Assembly (NCBI GenBank): GCA_023525975.1
Contig: CM042032.1
Span: 35,940,001 to 36,004,000 of the forward strand
Source: Smallanthus sonchifolius
Taxonomy: Eukaryota > Streptophyta > Magnoliopsida > Asterales > Asteraceae
Length of the DNA stretch: 64,000 nt
Reading direction: 5' to 3'
The notes beneath the pieces were generated by a model, which was given only the letters and a program-made list of their open reading frames with translations, was not told the DNA's origin and searched no databases. This document shows, one piece after another, positions 33,131 through 43,602 of this stretch (positions are counted from its first letter, which is position 1; each line of letters begins with the position of its first letter). The translations under genes were made by a program, and so were the position numbers.

Positions 33131-33903
33131 CAAAGCTGATTAAAACTTTCAACAGGTTATTTTCCAACATCAAAGGATGCCTAACCTACAATAATAATTT
33201 AAATCTTTGAATAAAGGATTTTGTATGCACTAAAAATAAACTTGAGCAACTTTCAGCCGTTTGACCTCTTCGTCTTTTAGCTAAGTTTTTTATGTGACCC
33301 GTTTTGAGATAAAACACAAACTAGTTGACCAACTCATCAAAAATGGGTAGCGGTGGCAACTTTCAGAAATATTGCAATTCTATTGGGGTAGGGGACACAT
33401 TCTTGGCGTTCGAATGGAGTCATTTCTGTAACATCTTTTTAAGATGGACTCTGTTAGCTTTTGTAATCAGGTTGTGGATTGTGGCGAGAAGATTGAATTA
33501 CTGGTTGATATGAAAGAAAACCTTCAGTTCCAAGTACAAGTTTTTTTTATTTTTATTTTCCAGTCATGGTCAAGTAATAAACTCTGTATCGAGCTCGATA
33601 AACTCTGTATCGAGCTCAATAAATTGACATGAGCTTGTGATTTTCAACTTACATTAACATGTGAATTTATTCATGTGATTCAACTCAAAGTATCGTTGTA
33701 TTTGAGTTGTGGATAGTAATAGATCCAGTGATTATACAAATTTTGTTTAAACTCTGGTGATTTCGTTGTACGTATTTTTCGTTTTAAATCTGGTGATTTT
33801 GTTTTAAATCTGCTTATATGATATTAATTTTTTTAAATATACAAATTCTGAACAGTTTAATGTTTTTGCTAAGTTTAATACTCCCATTTGGCTGCTTTTA
33901 TAG

Positions 33904-34148
33904 GTAAATCAGAAGATGGTGAAAACAACTCTTATCAAAGATCTGTATGGTGAAATTGAGAGGCTCAAAGCTGGTAAACTGAATGCTTCCTTTCATAATT
34001 CATTTAAGAGATTACAAAAGGATGAACTAGGCTTAAATGACAGCTATTTTGTCTATTTATTCTACTTGCAGAGGTTTATGCCATGCTTGAGAAAAATGGA
34101 GTTTATATACCAAAAGAGCGATACTATCAAGAGGAGTTGGAACGCAAT
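33904..34148 (+). pseudogene. Kinesin-5 gene fragment, two exons with intron, captured by the Helitron
   Basis: Exon one (33904-33973) reads VNQKMVKTTLIKDLYGEIER then LKA. A 98-nt intron follows with GTAAAC donor and TTGCAG acceptor. Exon two (34072-34148) restores GAG across the junction, giving EVYAMLEKNGVYIPKERYYQ, and ends at a GTAATG donor. This is the neck region just after the motor domain of plant kinesin-5 (BimC, KRP125 type), where KDLYGEIERLK and NG.YIP..RY are diagnostic. Kinesin-5 motors cross-link and slide spindle and cortical microtubules. The splice junction is still in phase, so capture was at DNA level and is not old. The motor and tail are absent, so it cannot work as a motor. 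Confidence 0.85.
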
Positions 34149-34382
34149 GTAATGGATAGTTTTCAGATTTCACTTTGTATAAGTTTGAACTGTATGAATA
34201 CACATGGTGTATGCATATGATTTTAATGTTCTTTTTTGTTTAGTCAATGCTCAGGAAGAAGTAAAAAGATGTCAATATGCTATGATGTTTTTGTTTATTC
34301 TCATAAAAACATGTTTATGATGTTTTAACATGTTCTACTTTGTGTTTTGCGAGGATTCTACAATCGAACCGCATGAACTAGA

Positions 34383-34601
34383 GTGCTATTTAAGCATGTA
34401 AATTTCACTAATTTATCATGGGTATTTGAATTTTGTGAAAAAACAACCTGCAACAGCTCTTTAATTCAGAGCTTCAAAAATAAACTCTCTACAATTTGGT
34501 TCATTCGTGGTCATCAATGGCATTATGGCAGTACTAAGAAAGTTACATTTTTAACTTCCAACAAGAGAAGAATATTGACTAAAAATTTATTAAGTAGATG
34601 A
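34383..34601 (+). pseudogene. Exon-like ORF in the 3' part of the Helitron, unassigned
   Basis: A 72-codon frame (MLFKHVNFTNLSWVFEFCEK ...) with a GHQWHYGSTKKVTF motif. A similar QWHDSSSSQTEEVTF string occurs in another frame at 31969-32019. The pair may be two pieces of one repeated captured exon, or a coincidence. Confidence 0.25.
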
Positions 34602-34898
34602 TGTATTGACTTACACAAAATAAATAAAATGACATTTATAGATTAGAATGATATGATCTTATTAATGAATGAGTATATAAAATTTTGATGTAACATACAT
34701 TCATCATTATATAATTCTGATGCCATCTCTTTGGGTTGTTATACCGAGTGCCGGTACAGTATCCACATTGTAATGAACTGAACCGATTACCCGCTGAATG
34801 ATACCAACCATTTGTCATCATGTAAATTGTCGGAACCCGAACTGAACCGACAGGTAATCGGTTCGGTTTGTAACTGAGTAACGCTTTGTAAATTGTCG

Positions 34899-34929
34899 CC
34901 GCCGACGTATCGAGCGGGTTCCGTACTAG
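34899..34929 (+). other. Helitron 3' hairpin and CTAG terminus
   Basis: Stem CCGC-CGA with loop CGTA and strand TCG-A-GCGG, then GTTCCGTA, then CTAG. The hairpin is thought to be the rolling-circle termination signal. Confidence 0.8.
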
Positions 34930-35015
34930 TATATTTATTAGAAATAGGTGTAAAAATGTCATAAAATAATTATTATATTATTTTTTTTCAAACTTATTTT
35001 TAGTTGGCTCAAAGA

Positions 35016-35018
<3 letters not shown>

Positions 35019-35107
<89 letters not shown>
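35019..35107. repeat. (AT)n microsatellite, about 44 units, in LTR E
   Basis: Uninterrupted AT dinucleotides located 90 bases after the Helitron 3' end, in the middle piece of LTR E. Confidence 0.97.
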
Positions 35108-35108
<1 letters not shown>

Positions 35109-35604
35109 CTACGTGAAATAACTTTTTAAAAAATTTCTTTTTACATGGAGTTTTAATTCTTTTATTACTATGATAATTATAATAATATAATTTTTATTTG
35201 TTACTAATTAATTATATGTGTCAAAAATACGAGTAAAATGATTAATAAATTAACCGTTATATTTAGGATAATAACGATTTAAAGTTCATAAGTTAAAATT
35301 TCTCTAACCATCACCTTTTACGTTATTGATATGCCCTAAATTATACATGTTTTGCATGCATAATAATCCCCATATTATGGTACTAATTGATTAAAAGCCT
35401 TGCAATTGATACTTAAAACGTTAATATTTCACAATTGCAGGTTATTCGGTGTTCCAAGATAAACTGGGCAAAAATCAGCCTAAAACATGAAGAAATCAAG
35501 CTTTTGGAGAACCAAACCCGAGCATTGACCCCGAAGAAGTCAAACCAGGTCAGCATAAGTCAACCAAAAGCTAAAAGACGAGCCTCGGGAGCAGACCGGG
35601 GATT

Positions 35605-35737
35605 GCACGGCCGTGCATCCCTTTGCACGGTCGTGCATTGCATGTCTGGCCTCCCCAGACTCCAGTACACTGTCCTTTGTACCCTGTTTGATTCCCGAGG
35701 TGTTTGCACGCCCATGCAATCTAATGCACGGGCGTGC
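35605..35737 (+). repeat. Two paired palindromes upstream of the TATA box (F 5' LTR)
   Basis: GCACGGCCGTGC (35605) and GCACGGTCGTGC (35625), then GCACGCCCATGC (35706) and GCACGGGCGTGC (35726). Start-to-start spacing is exactly 20 bases in both pairs, about two helical turns. The same arrangement is at 42220-42352 in the 3' LTR. Confidence 0.85.
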
Positions 35738-35755
35738 ATTGCTTATTTTGAAGCT

Positions 35756-35764
35756 TATAAATAG
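35756..35764 (+). promoter_or_regulatory. TATA box of the F LTR promoter
   Basis: TATAAATAG, 19 bases after the last palindrome; also at 42371-42379 in the 3' LTR. Confidence 0.7.
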
Positions 35765-37007
35765 ATGACTTGAGTTCTTCATTGAGATATCCCTTACACA
35801 CCCTAAGAACACACAACAGAGAAAGCTTATTTCGTAGTTAGAGTGTAGTAGTAGTGAGTAGAGGGGCTTTTCTTCCTTGTTCCGCAATAGGGGAGCCTAC
35901 GAAGCTCATCGTTATGCTAGTTAGTATGGCCATTCATGGCTAGACTCTTTATATTGCTAGGGTGAAGATGAAGTTTGGTGCATGTTAATGTTTAACGTAT
36001 TAATCCAAGTGATGTGTTTATGTCTTTAATCATTCATCCTTAATACCACCATTTCGGTGGGCTTTTATTATTGTCTAAATTCGTCTATATATTTGTGAGT
36101 GTTCTTGATTTTAAAGTGTAAGATTGTAAAACCTTTTTAATCAAACTTCTCTTGAAGCTTTTACGTCTTTATACAAGTAGAGATTGATAAGCCAAGGCTT
36201 GGTCAACACTATTAAGGTCGTACGTCTTTATACGAATTTATTATGCGGCCAAGAACTGGTGAACTCATGTTGGGAACGGTACATCTTTATACTTGGTCCC
36301 ATTGTTGCACCGCCTCCCCGTGAACAAAATATAATCACCTATTTAACTCTAATACAAAGCATTTTACGTTCGATGTCTTAAACCAACCCGGAGATAACCA
36401 TTCGAAGGGTTGAGGGTAACTGTTGTCCTTAACAGGAGACACTACTACTTTTTAAAGATTTTAATTTGCAAATCAAATGTCGTGAGAACAAGGCTCTAGC
36501 GGTGACCCGAGTCACAAGTTTGTAGTAGTCATATCATTGGATTAGTCAACTTAACATTATCAAGTACCAAGCAGATTCGAATCCCGAAGCAATACTCTCC
36601 GTGACCTGATCATCTCCGAGATATTTACTTTTATGCTATTTACTATTCTGTTCGTTACATTTCTGTTACACACATCACGCACGTTTTTTACTTTTCTGTT
36701 ATTTACTTTACCGTTATTTACTTTTCTGTCATTTACTATTCTGCTTCATAAGCACACAAAACCCACTCACTAATTGATCTGGCTAAAAGATAACAAAAGT
36801 TGAGTACTGGAACTCGACCGTGTCCATTGGTTCGATACTTGGTTCTTACTTAAACTATATTGTGCTGCGATAGGTACACTTGCCTATTGTGTGTGTTTTT
36901 AAGTTAAAGTAATTATCATTTTATAAATTTAAAACCTGATCTCGTAAAACCATCCTAAAAATATATTTATTATATTTTTATATACTAAAAACGACACATC
37001 AAGTTTT

Positions 37008-37025
37008 TGGCGCCGTTGCCGGGGA
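37008..37025 (+). other. Primer binding site (tRNA-Asp type) of element F
   Basis: TGGCGCCGTTGCCGGGGA begins six bases after the LTR end. This is the primer site usual for Athila-like elements. Confidence 0.88.
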
Positions 37026-37116
37026 CACGGTGATTTCAAGAAAAATTCGAGTTAACAGATTAGCCTTATCATTTTTCATCTGTTTTCCTCTTACATTTTG
37101 TTGCAGGTAGTGTATG

Positions 37117-39459
37117 ATGCACAACTCCACTACTGATTTATATCGACCTTTAGCAGAGCCCGAAATATTTTTTCACCGCCGAATACGAGAAAACCGTGCT
37201 AGAAAAATGGCACTTGAAAACCGCACTATTTTCGATTTCGCAAGACCATCACTAGAATCTTTGGGGTCTAGCATCACAAGGCCAACGGTTGACGCTAACA
37301 ACTTTGAGATCAAGTCTCATGTTATCCACATGATCCAGTCATCATGCACTTTCAATGGTTTACCCGATAAAGATCCACATGCCCACATTGCAAATGTCCT
37401 CGAAATTTGTGACACTTTCAAACTGAACGGAGTTTCGAATGACGCAATTCACCTCCGAATGTTTCCCTTCTCCTTAAGGGAACGAGCTAAGGCATGGCTA
37501 AATTCTCTTCCTACTGGGTCAATCACTACATGGGACGATCTTGCTCAGAAATTCGTATCGAAATACTTCCCGCCAGCTAAAACTGCTAAACTAAGAAATG
37601 ATATCGCCACTTTCACTCAGGATGATGGTGAATCACTATATGAGGCATGGGAACGCGTTAAGGATATGTTGAGAAAGTTTCCTCATCATGGGTTAGAGGT
37701 TTGGTTATAAGTGTCATCATTCTACAATGGGTTGCACAACCAAGCTCGTCAGACACTTGACGCTACTGCAGGTGGTATTTTTGGAAACAAGAGGCCACAA
37801 GAAGCATACAACCTAATTGAGGAAATAGCAATGAATAGCTATCAATGGTACAATCCAAGGAGTAACAGGGGAGCAAGGCAAGGAGTTCACTCTATCGATA
37901 CTGTCACTTCACTTTCTGCTCAAGTAGACGCCCTTACCACTCGACTCAATCAACTTAGCAAGGGCAAAACAACCCATGAAACTACTGAAGAAGTAAAAAG
38001 CATCACTGTTGATGCTGAGCAGGTTGACTTTATCAGAACAAATCGCCCGCAGAACAACCCCTACAATAATACTTACAACGCTGGATGGAGGAACCATCCG
38101 AATTTTAGCTGGAGGAATAATAACAATCAGGGACAATCTGGCTTCAGACAACAACAGTTTTAACAAAGACAATCCCAGAACTATCAGCCTCGTCAACAAT
38201 TTCAAGGAGCTAACAAGCCAATTAATGGGTTAAGCCTAGAGGAAGCGGTAACTAAGTTTATCTCTACAACTGAAAGTCAAGCACTTCTAGCGGACTCCCG
38301 TCACAAACAATATGAGGTACGGTTTAGTCTTCATGAAGCTGAGTTCAAGACACAAAAAGCAACTCTTCAAGCCATTGAAACACAATTAGGGCAAATTGCA
38401 AAACTATTATCTGAAAGACAACCAGGATGTCTCCCGAGTAACACTGAAACCAATCCAAAAGATAACGTGAGTGCTATCACTCTTAGAAATAGAAAAGTCT
38501 ATCCAGAGCCACCAATGCCAGGAGAGGAAGTCCAATCACCAAGGAGAGAAATATTCACCGGAGTACCACTTCATCCACATATCACAGAAACAACCACTCA
38601 AGGGTTACAATCAAATGTGATTCCACCTCCTCCTCCGATGGATCTCCCTCCGAAAGCTCCAACAAAAAGAGCATTCCACTCTCACATACCATATCCAGGA
38701 AGGTTGGTAAAGCAGAAGACTGACGAACAATATGAAAAATTCATCGATATTTTGAGTCAAATCCATGTCAATCTTCCTTTCCTAGATATCATACAACAAA
38801 TGCCTAAGTATGGACGTTTGTTGAAGGATTTCCTTACAAATAAGAGAAACATGGAGGAAGCAGTAAAGAGGACTAACCATTGTGTCGCTCTCATTGAAAG
38901 GTGGCTTCCAAACAAACTTTCATATCCTGGAAAATTCTCTCTACCATGCTCTATTGGACCACTACCGATCACTTTTGCACTAGCTGATCTAGGAGCAAGC
39001 GTGAACGTTATGCCATATAACATGTTCCAAAGACTCCAAATTGGAAACCCGCGGCCTGTTAATGCAACTATCGAACTCGCGGATGGATCAATTAAGTCAC
39101 CTATAGGAGTCATTAAAAACTTACTAGTAAAACTTGGCAAGTTTGTCTTCCCTGCCGATTTCATGGTACTGGAAATGGGACCCGATTATTCAGTACCCTT
39201 GATTTTAGGTCGCCCATTTTTAGCTACCGTCAGAGCCATCATTGACATGAATGAAGGAATCTTAATACTTCATGTTGGAAAACAATCAGTAACCTACAAC
39301 ATCAGAGGAAATGAATGCTTGTCAAATGATCCCTTTGAAATTGCACAATTCGTCGATACTAATCTGGACTACCAACTTAAGAAAGCTAAGGAATTCAACA
39401 AAGGAAAGAAACTTGATCTTGACAAGGACCTTGACAACACTAATTGGATCGATAAATAA
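37117..39459 (+). pseudogene. gag-pro: Gag-protease polyprotein of element F with two in-frame stops
   Basis: One frame of about 780 codons is broken only by TAA at 37708-37710 and TAA at 38161-38163; the sequence on both sides is in the same frame. Gag is shown by NFEIKSHVIHMI, PHAHIANVLEICDTF, LRMFPFSLRERAKAWLNSLP and, after the first stop, FYNGLHNQARQTLDA and AYNLIEEIAMNSYQW, all typical of Athila gag. A Gln/Asn-rich zone surrounds the second stop. The protease has the Athila-type ADLGASVNVMPYNMF motif near 38980-39020, with the catalytic Asp kept, and VPLILGRPFLAT after it. Translation ends at 39459 (NTNWIDK, stop), where a full element would enter RT. Nothing downstream encodes RT. Confidence 0.9.
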
Positions 39460-41941
39460 TTTGATAAGCTACCAAAGTTGAAGGACTTGAATGAAGGGAC
39501 AGGAGACACGGGGGAAGTTGATGGCCCCCACTTGAAGAAAGACTGATGCAACACGTATGGGTCGGGCTAAAGACCCTTAAATAATGTAGCGCTTCCGGGA
39601 GGCAACCCGATGATCATGAATAAATTGAGAGGTTGGTGCATACGGCAGAATCATGGACCTCAGGCTTGACTTTTCAAATTTAAGTTTCTCATACTTCAGC
39701 CCCAGGTGTGCCCTCTCGATACTAGGACCTTAGTAGCTTAACTACTACCTTTTATTTTCCTTGTCTGCTTTTATGTTTTCCTTATTGTGTCAGGTAGAAT
39801 AGCATCACCAGATAGTCTCTCTACTTCGTTGAGGAATCACACTCCATCTCCACAACTTGAGGAATCGAAAGCCACATCAAATTTCTGAGAAATTCGATGA
39901 TGTCTTTGAAGCAACATGTTGACAAGCAGCTGATAGGCACCGCCTGACAACAACAATAAGTTTCGGCCTTAGGTTATACACCGAATTGACCGGGGGAGTA
40001 CCAGTTTCTTTTCCTTTAAAACTTCATGCATTAAATTCCTACATAGCATTTCATTACATGCATTTGTACATTGAGGGCAATGAACAGTTTTAAGTGTGGG
40101 GTGGGGTGGGGAATTAGAGATTCAGGACTACTTGTATCCTCAAAGCAGTAAAACTTAACTTGTGATTTCTACCCATTTGACTAAAACATTACAAAAATAT
40201 ACCTTTTGAAAAACCCGAAAAATGTTCAAAAATTATAAACCTTAAATCTAAACCTCTTTGAGTTTGCACCTAATTAAATAAAACGAAGACATGGTAAGTA
40301 GAAACAAATGGATATTATGCATAACAAATCGCTAAACTCTATTCCATCCATTTCCATGTGAGAATAATCTGAGCCTTTTCACGAGCATTATTATCATTTT
40401 CGCATAATCTTTCGTTTGGTATATTGAGTGTTTATTCGATCGAATTTTATGCATAATTAGAACTTGTATGACTTATACATATCAAGATCATGAACTAATG
40501 GAGGTATAAAAATGATTGAGGCACCTAGAACTTTATTACCCCTATATATTATCCTTAAACCCTAAAAATCCCAAAAATATTATCCGCCTAGATAGCCCTA
40601 TGAGCCTTGGCCTTTTCTTTTCTACTACACACATTTATCACCCAACCAGCTTTTCGTAAACACTGGTTATTGGCTAACCGTCTTCAAAATGGAAAAAAAT
40701 TATCCTATGTCATTATTTCAAGTTATTATCATTAAGGCAACTTTGGAAAGAATCTGTTTTACTCAAAAGAATTGGAATATACAAGAAGGTGGATGTATTA
40801 GGAAGAAACAGCCGAACTATCTGCAAGGAATTCGTGGAAATATTATTTCAAGGAAATTGAGGAAAAAGAATTATTGAAGAATTTGTCTTGATACAAAAAG
40901 AAAAGAAAAAAAATAGAAAAAGGAGAAAAGAAAAAGAAAGAGAGAAGTTGGTCTTTTACCGGTTAGACCTTAAAGAGCTGGACATGCATTCCTTTGATTT
41001 CAATTTGCTTTTCTGCCTTCATTTCGCAAAGCCTGAATTACCATCCGACTCCGAGAGAAGATTTTCCAAGCAACCAGTGATATAAGAAAACGGTGGCGCA
41101 AGCAAGAACAATTACCACCATTCTGCGGCTTGTCAAAAAGTGCCGCCAAGAGAAGAGCCAAAAGATACGGCAAATGTGTGAAGTGTGGCAACTGGAGCCA
41201 CGATGGAAGTGCAGCAAGAATCAAACTTATTCCCAAAGTGAGTATACGCACCTGATCCAAGTAGGATCTATTAGGCTACAAGCCGAAAGATCCATGCGCA
41301 AAGGCAGTAATGTGTATTACGCAGTAAGGGAAGAGCTGAGAATGATAAGAGATCTTGGTCTTGGCAATCTGACCATAAACGAGCCCTCAGATTAGTTATA
41401 CGCTCATGATCTGAGTACTGTAGAGGGACCTTCTAGTATTTTCCATTTTAAGCCATGAGGCCATAGCTGTGTGTTGCACGATAGCTGCAGCCCTTCAAAC
41501 CCTTTAAAAATCCCTAAAAATCCAAAAATATTTCATTTTCACCCTTTATTTTTATTTTAGCCACATTACAACCCTTTAAAGTCCTCTTGATTCATGCATA
41601 CTACTTAATTAATTGATGGAGACTTGATCTGCATACAAGCTTACGACCATTGCATAATTCGATTCGAACTTGAGTGTTCCACTTAACTTATATTATACAT
41701 ACATATTAAACACTAAGAGTTAAGTGAACATTGTGAGGAGTGATAGGTTATGCACAATTAAAGTTCTAGTAGGCTTGTCATGGATTCCATCATCTTGAAA
41801 CAGAAAAATAAAAAATAGAATAAGCAACTCAGGAGTTATCCCGGAGCTTCGACTTGTTTGGAGTTCCATTACCTTTGTAAAGTTTTTAGTTATGGGTATG
41901 ATCATGCATGAGGACAAGCAAAGTTTAAGTGTGGGGTATTA
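39460..41941 (+). other. Non-coding 3' half of element F
   Basis: No domain is recognised in any frame over 2.48 kb. Landmarks: GCGCTTCCGGGAGGCAACCC near 39590, which resembles sequence after pol in Athila elements, and two polypurine-like tracts sharing TTTAAGTGTGGGGT (about 40088-40110 and 41926-41939). The second is the working one because the LTR follows. ORFs at 40689, 40888 and 41093 encode Lys/Glu-rich or unrecognised text and look accidental. Confidence 0.75.
41926..41941 (+). other. Polypurine tract of element F
   Basis: AAGTGTGGGGTATTA lies directly before the 3' LTR start TGATATG. Confidence 0.65.
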
Positions 41942-43602
41942 TGATATGCCCTAAATTATACATGTTTTGCATGCATAATAATCCCCATATTATGGTACTA
42001 ATTGATTAAAAGCCTTGCAATTGATACTTAAAACATTAATATTTCACAATTGCAGGTTATTCGGTGTTCCAAGATAAACTGGGCAAAAATCAGCCTAAAA
42101 CATGAAGAAATCAAGCTTTTGGAGAACCAAACCCGAGCATTGACCCCGAAGAAGTCAAACCAGGTCAGCATAAGTCAACCAAAAGCTAAAAGGCGAGCCT
42201 AGGGAGCAGACCGGGGATTGCACGGCCGTGCATCCCTTTGCACGGTCGTGCATTGCATGTCTGGCCTCCCTAGACTCTGGTACACTATCCTTTGTACCCT
42301 GTTTGATTCCCGAGGTGTTTGCACACCCGTGCAATCCAATGCACGGTCGTGCATTGCTCATTTTGAGGCCTATAAATAGATGGCTTGAGTTCTTCATTGA
42401 GATATCCTTTACACACCCCATGAACACACCAGAGAAAGCTTATTTCATAGTTAGAGTGTAGTAGTAGTGAGTAGAGGGGCTCTTCCTCAATAGGGGAGCC
42501 TATGAAACTCAGCGTTATGCTAGTTAGTATGGCCATTCATGGCTAGATTCTTTGTATTGCTGGGTGAAGATGAAGTTTGGTGCATGTTAATGTTTAACGT
42601 ATTAATCCAAGTGACGTGTTTATGTATTTAATCATTCTTCCTTAAAACCACCATTTCGGTGGGCTTTTATTATTGTCTAAATCCGTCTTAATATTTGTGA
42701 GTGTTCTTGATTTTAAAGTGTAAGATTGTAAAACCTTTTTAATCAAACTTCTCTTGAAGCTTTTACGTCTTTATACAAGTAGAGATTGATAAGCCAAGGC
42801 TTGGTCAACACTATTAAGGTCGTACGTCTTTATATGAACTTATTATGCGACCAAGAACTGGTGAACTCATGTTGGGAACGGTACGTCTTTATACTTGGTC
42901 CCATTGTTGCACCGCCTCTCGGTGAACAAAATATAATCACCTATTTAACTCTAATACAAAGCATTTTACTTTCGATGTCTTAACCTAACCCGCAGATGAC
43001 CATTCGAAGGGTTGAGGGTAACTGTTGTCCTTAACGTGAGGCACTACTACTTTTTAAAGATTTTAATTTGCAAATCAAATGTCATGAGGACGAGGATCTA
43101 GCGGTGACCCAGGTCACAAGTTTGTAGTAGTCATATCACTGGATTAGTCAACTTAACATTATCACGTACCAAGCGGATTCGAATCCCGAAGCAATACTCT
43201 CCGTGACCTGATCATCTCCGAGATATTTACTTTTCTGCTATTTACTATTCTGTTCGTTATATTTCTGTTACACACATCATGCACGTTTTTACTTTTCTTT
43301 TATTTACTTTACCGTTATTTACTTTTCTGTCATTTACTATTCTGATTCACAAGCACACAAAACTCACTCACTAATTGATCTGGCTAAAAGATAACAAAAG
43401 TTGAGTACTGGAACTCGACTGTGTCCATTGGTTCGATACTTGGTTCTTACCTAAACTATATTACGCTGCGATAGGTACAGTTGCCTATTGTGTGTGTTTT
43501 TAATTTAAAGTAATTATCATTTTATAAATTTAAACCCTGATCACCTAAAACCATACTAAAAATTTATTTATTATATTTTTATATACTAAAAACGACACAT
43601 CC
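41942..43602 (+). mobile_element. 3' LTR of element F (1661 bp)
   Basis: Same sequence order as the 5' LTR. It ends CATCC instead of CATCA; the K copy at 63728 confirms that CA is the family's true end. Palindrome pairs at 42220-42352 and TATA box at 42371. Confidence 0.92.

Larger units (their letters stand above)
30510..34929 (+). mobile_element. Non-autonomous Helitron carrying host gene fragments (4420 bp)
   Basis: The 5' end TCTATACTATATATAATATA follows an A (30509). The 3' end is CTAG (34926-34929) followed by T (34930). Eight bases before CTAG is a hairpin at 34899-34917: CCGC and CGA pair with TCG and GCGG, with one bulged A. Insertion between A and T without target duplication fits Helitrons. 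The interior has no Rep/helicase ORF. It holds exon-intron fragments of kinesin-5 and SCAR/WAVE and other exon-like pieces. It interrupts LTR E. Confidence 0.85.
35327..37001 (+). mobile_element. 5' LTR of element F (1675 bp)
   Basis: Begins TGATATGCCC and ends CGACACATCA. Differs from the 3' LTR by scattered substitutions and small indels. U3 holds two pairs of 12-bp palindromes (35605-35737) before a TATA box at 35756. Confidence 0.93.
35327..43602 (+). mobile_element. Element F: Athila-like Ty3/gypsy element with gag and protease only
   Basis: Complete element of 8276 bp. LTRs are 35327-37001 and 41942-43602, primer site 37008-37025, polyprotein 37117-39459. Flanks GTTAT (35322-35326) and GTTAC (43603-43607) form a target duplication with one mismatch. 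No RT, RNase H or integrase is found in any frame of the 2.5 kb after protease, so the element needs enzymes from a relative. It sits in LTR E. Confidence 0.9.

Noticed and set aside
33904..34148. A functional host kinesin gene
   Set aside because: Only two neck exons are present, without motor or tail, and they lie between clear Helitron ends.
40888..41395. Lys/Glu-rich and basic ORFs in the non-coding half of F
   Set aside because: A-rich low complexity and unrecognised text without RT, integrase or envelope-like features.
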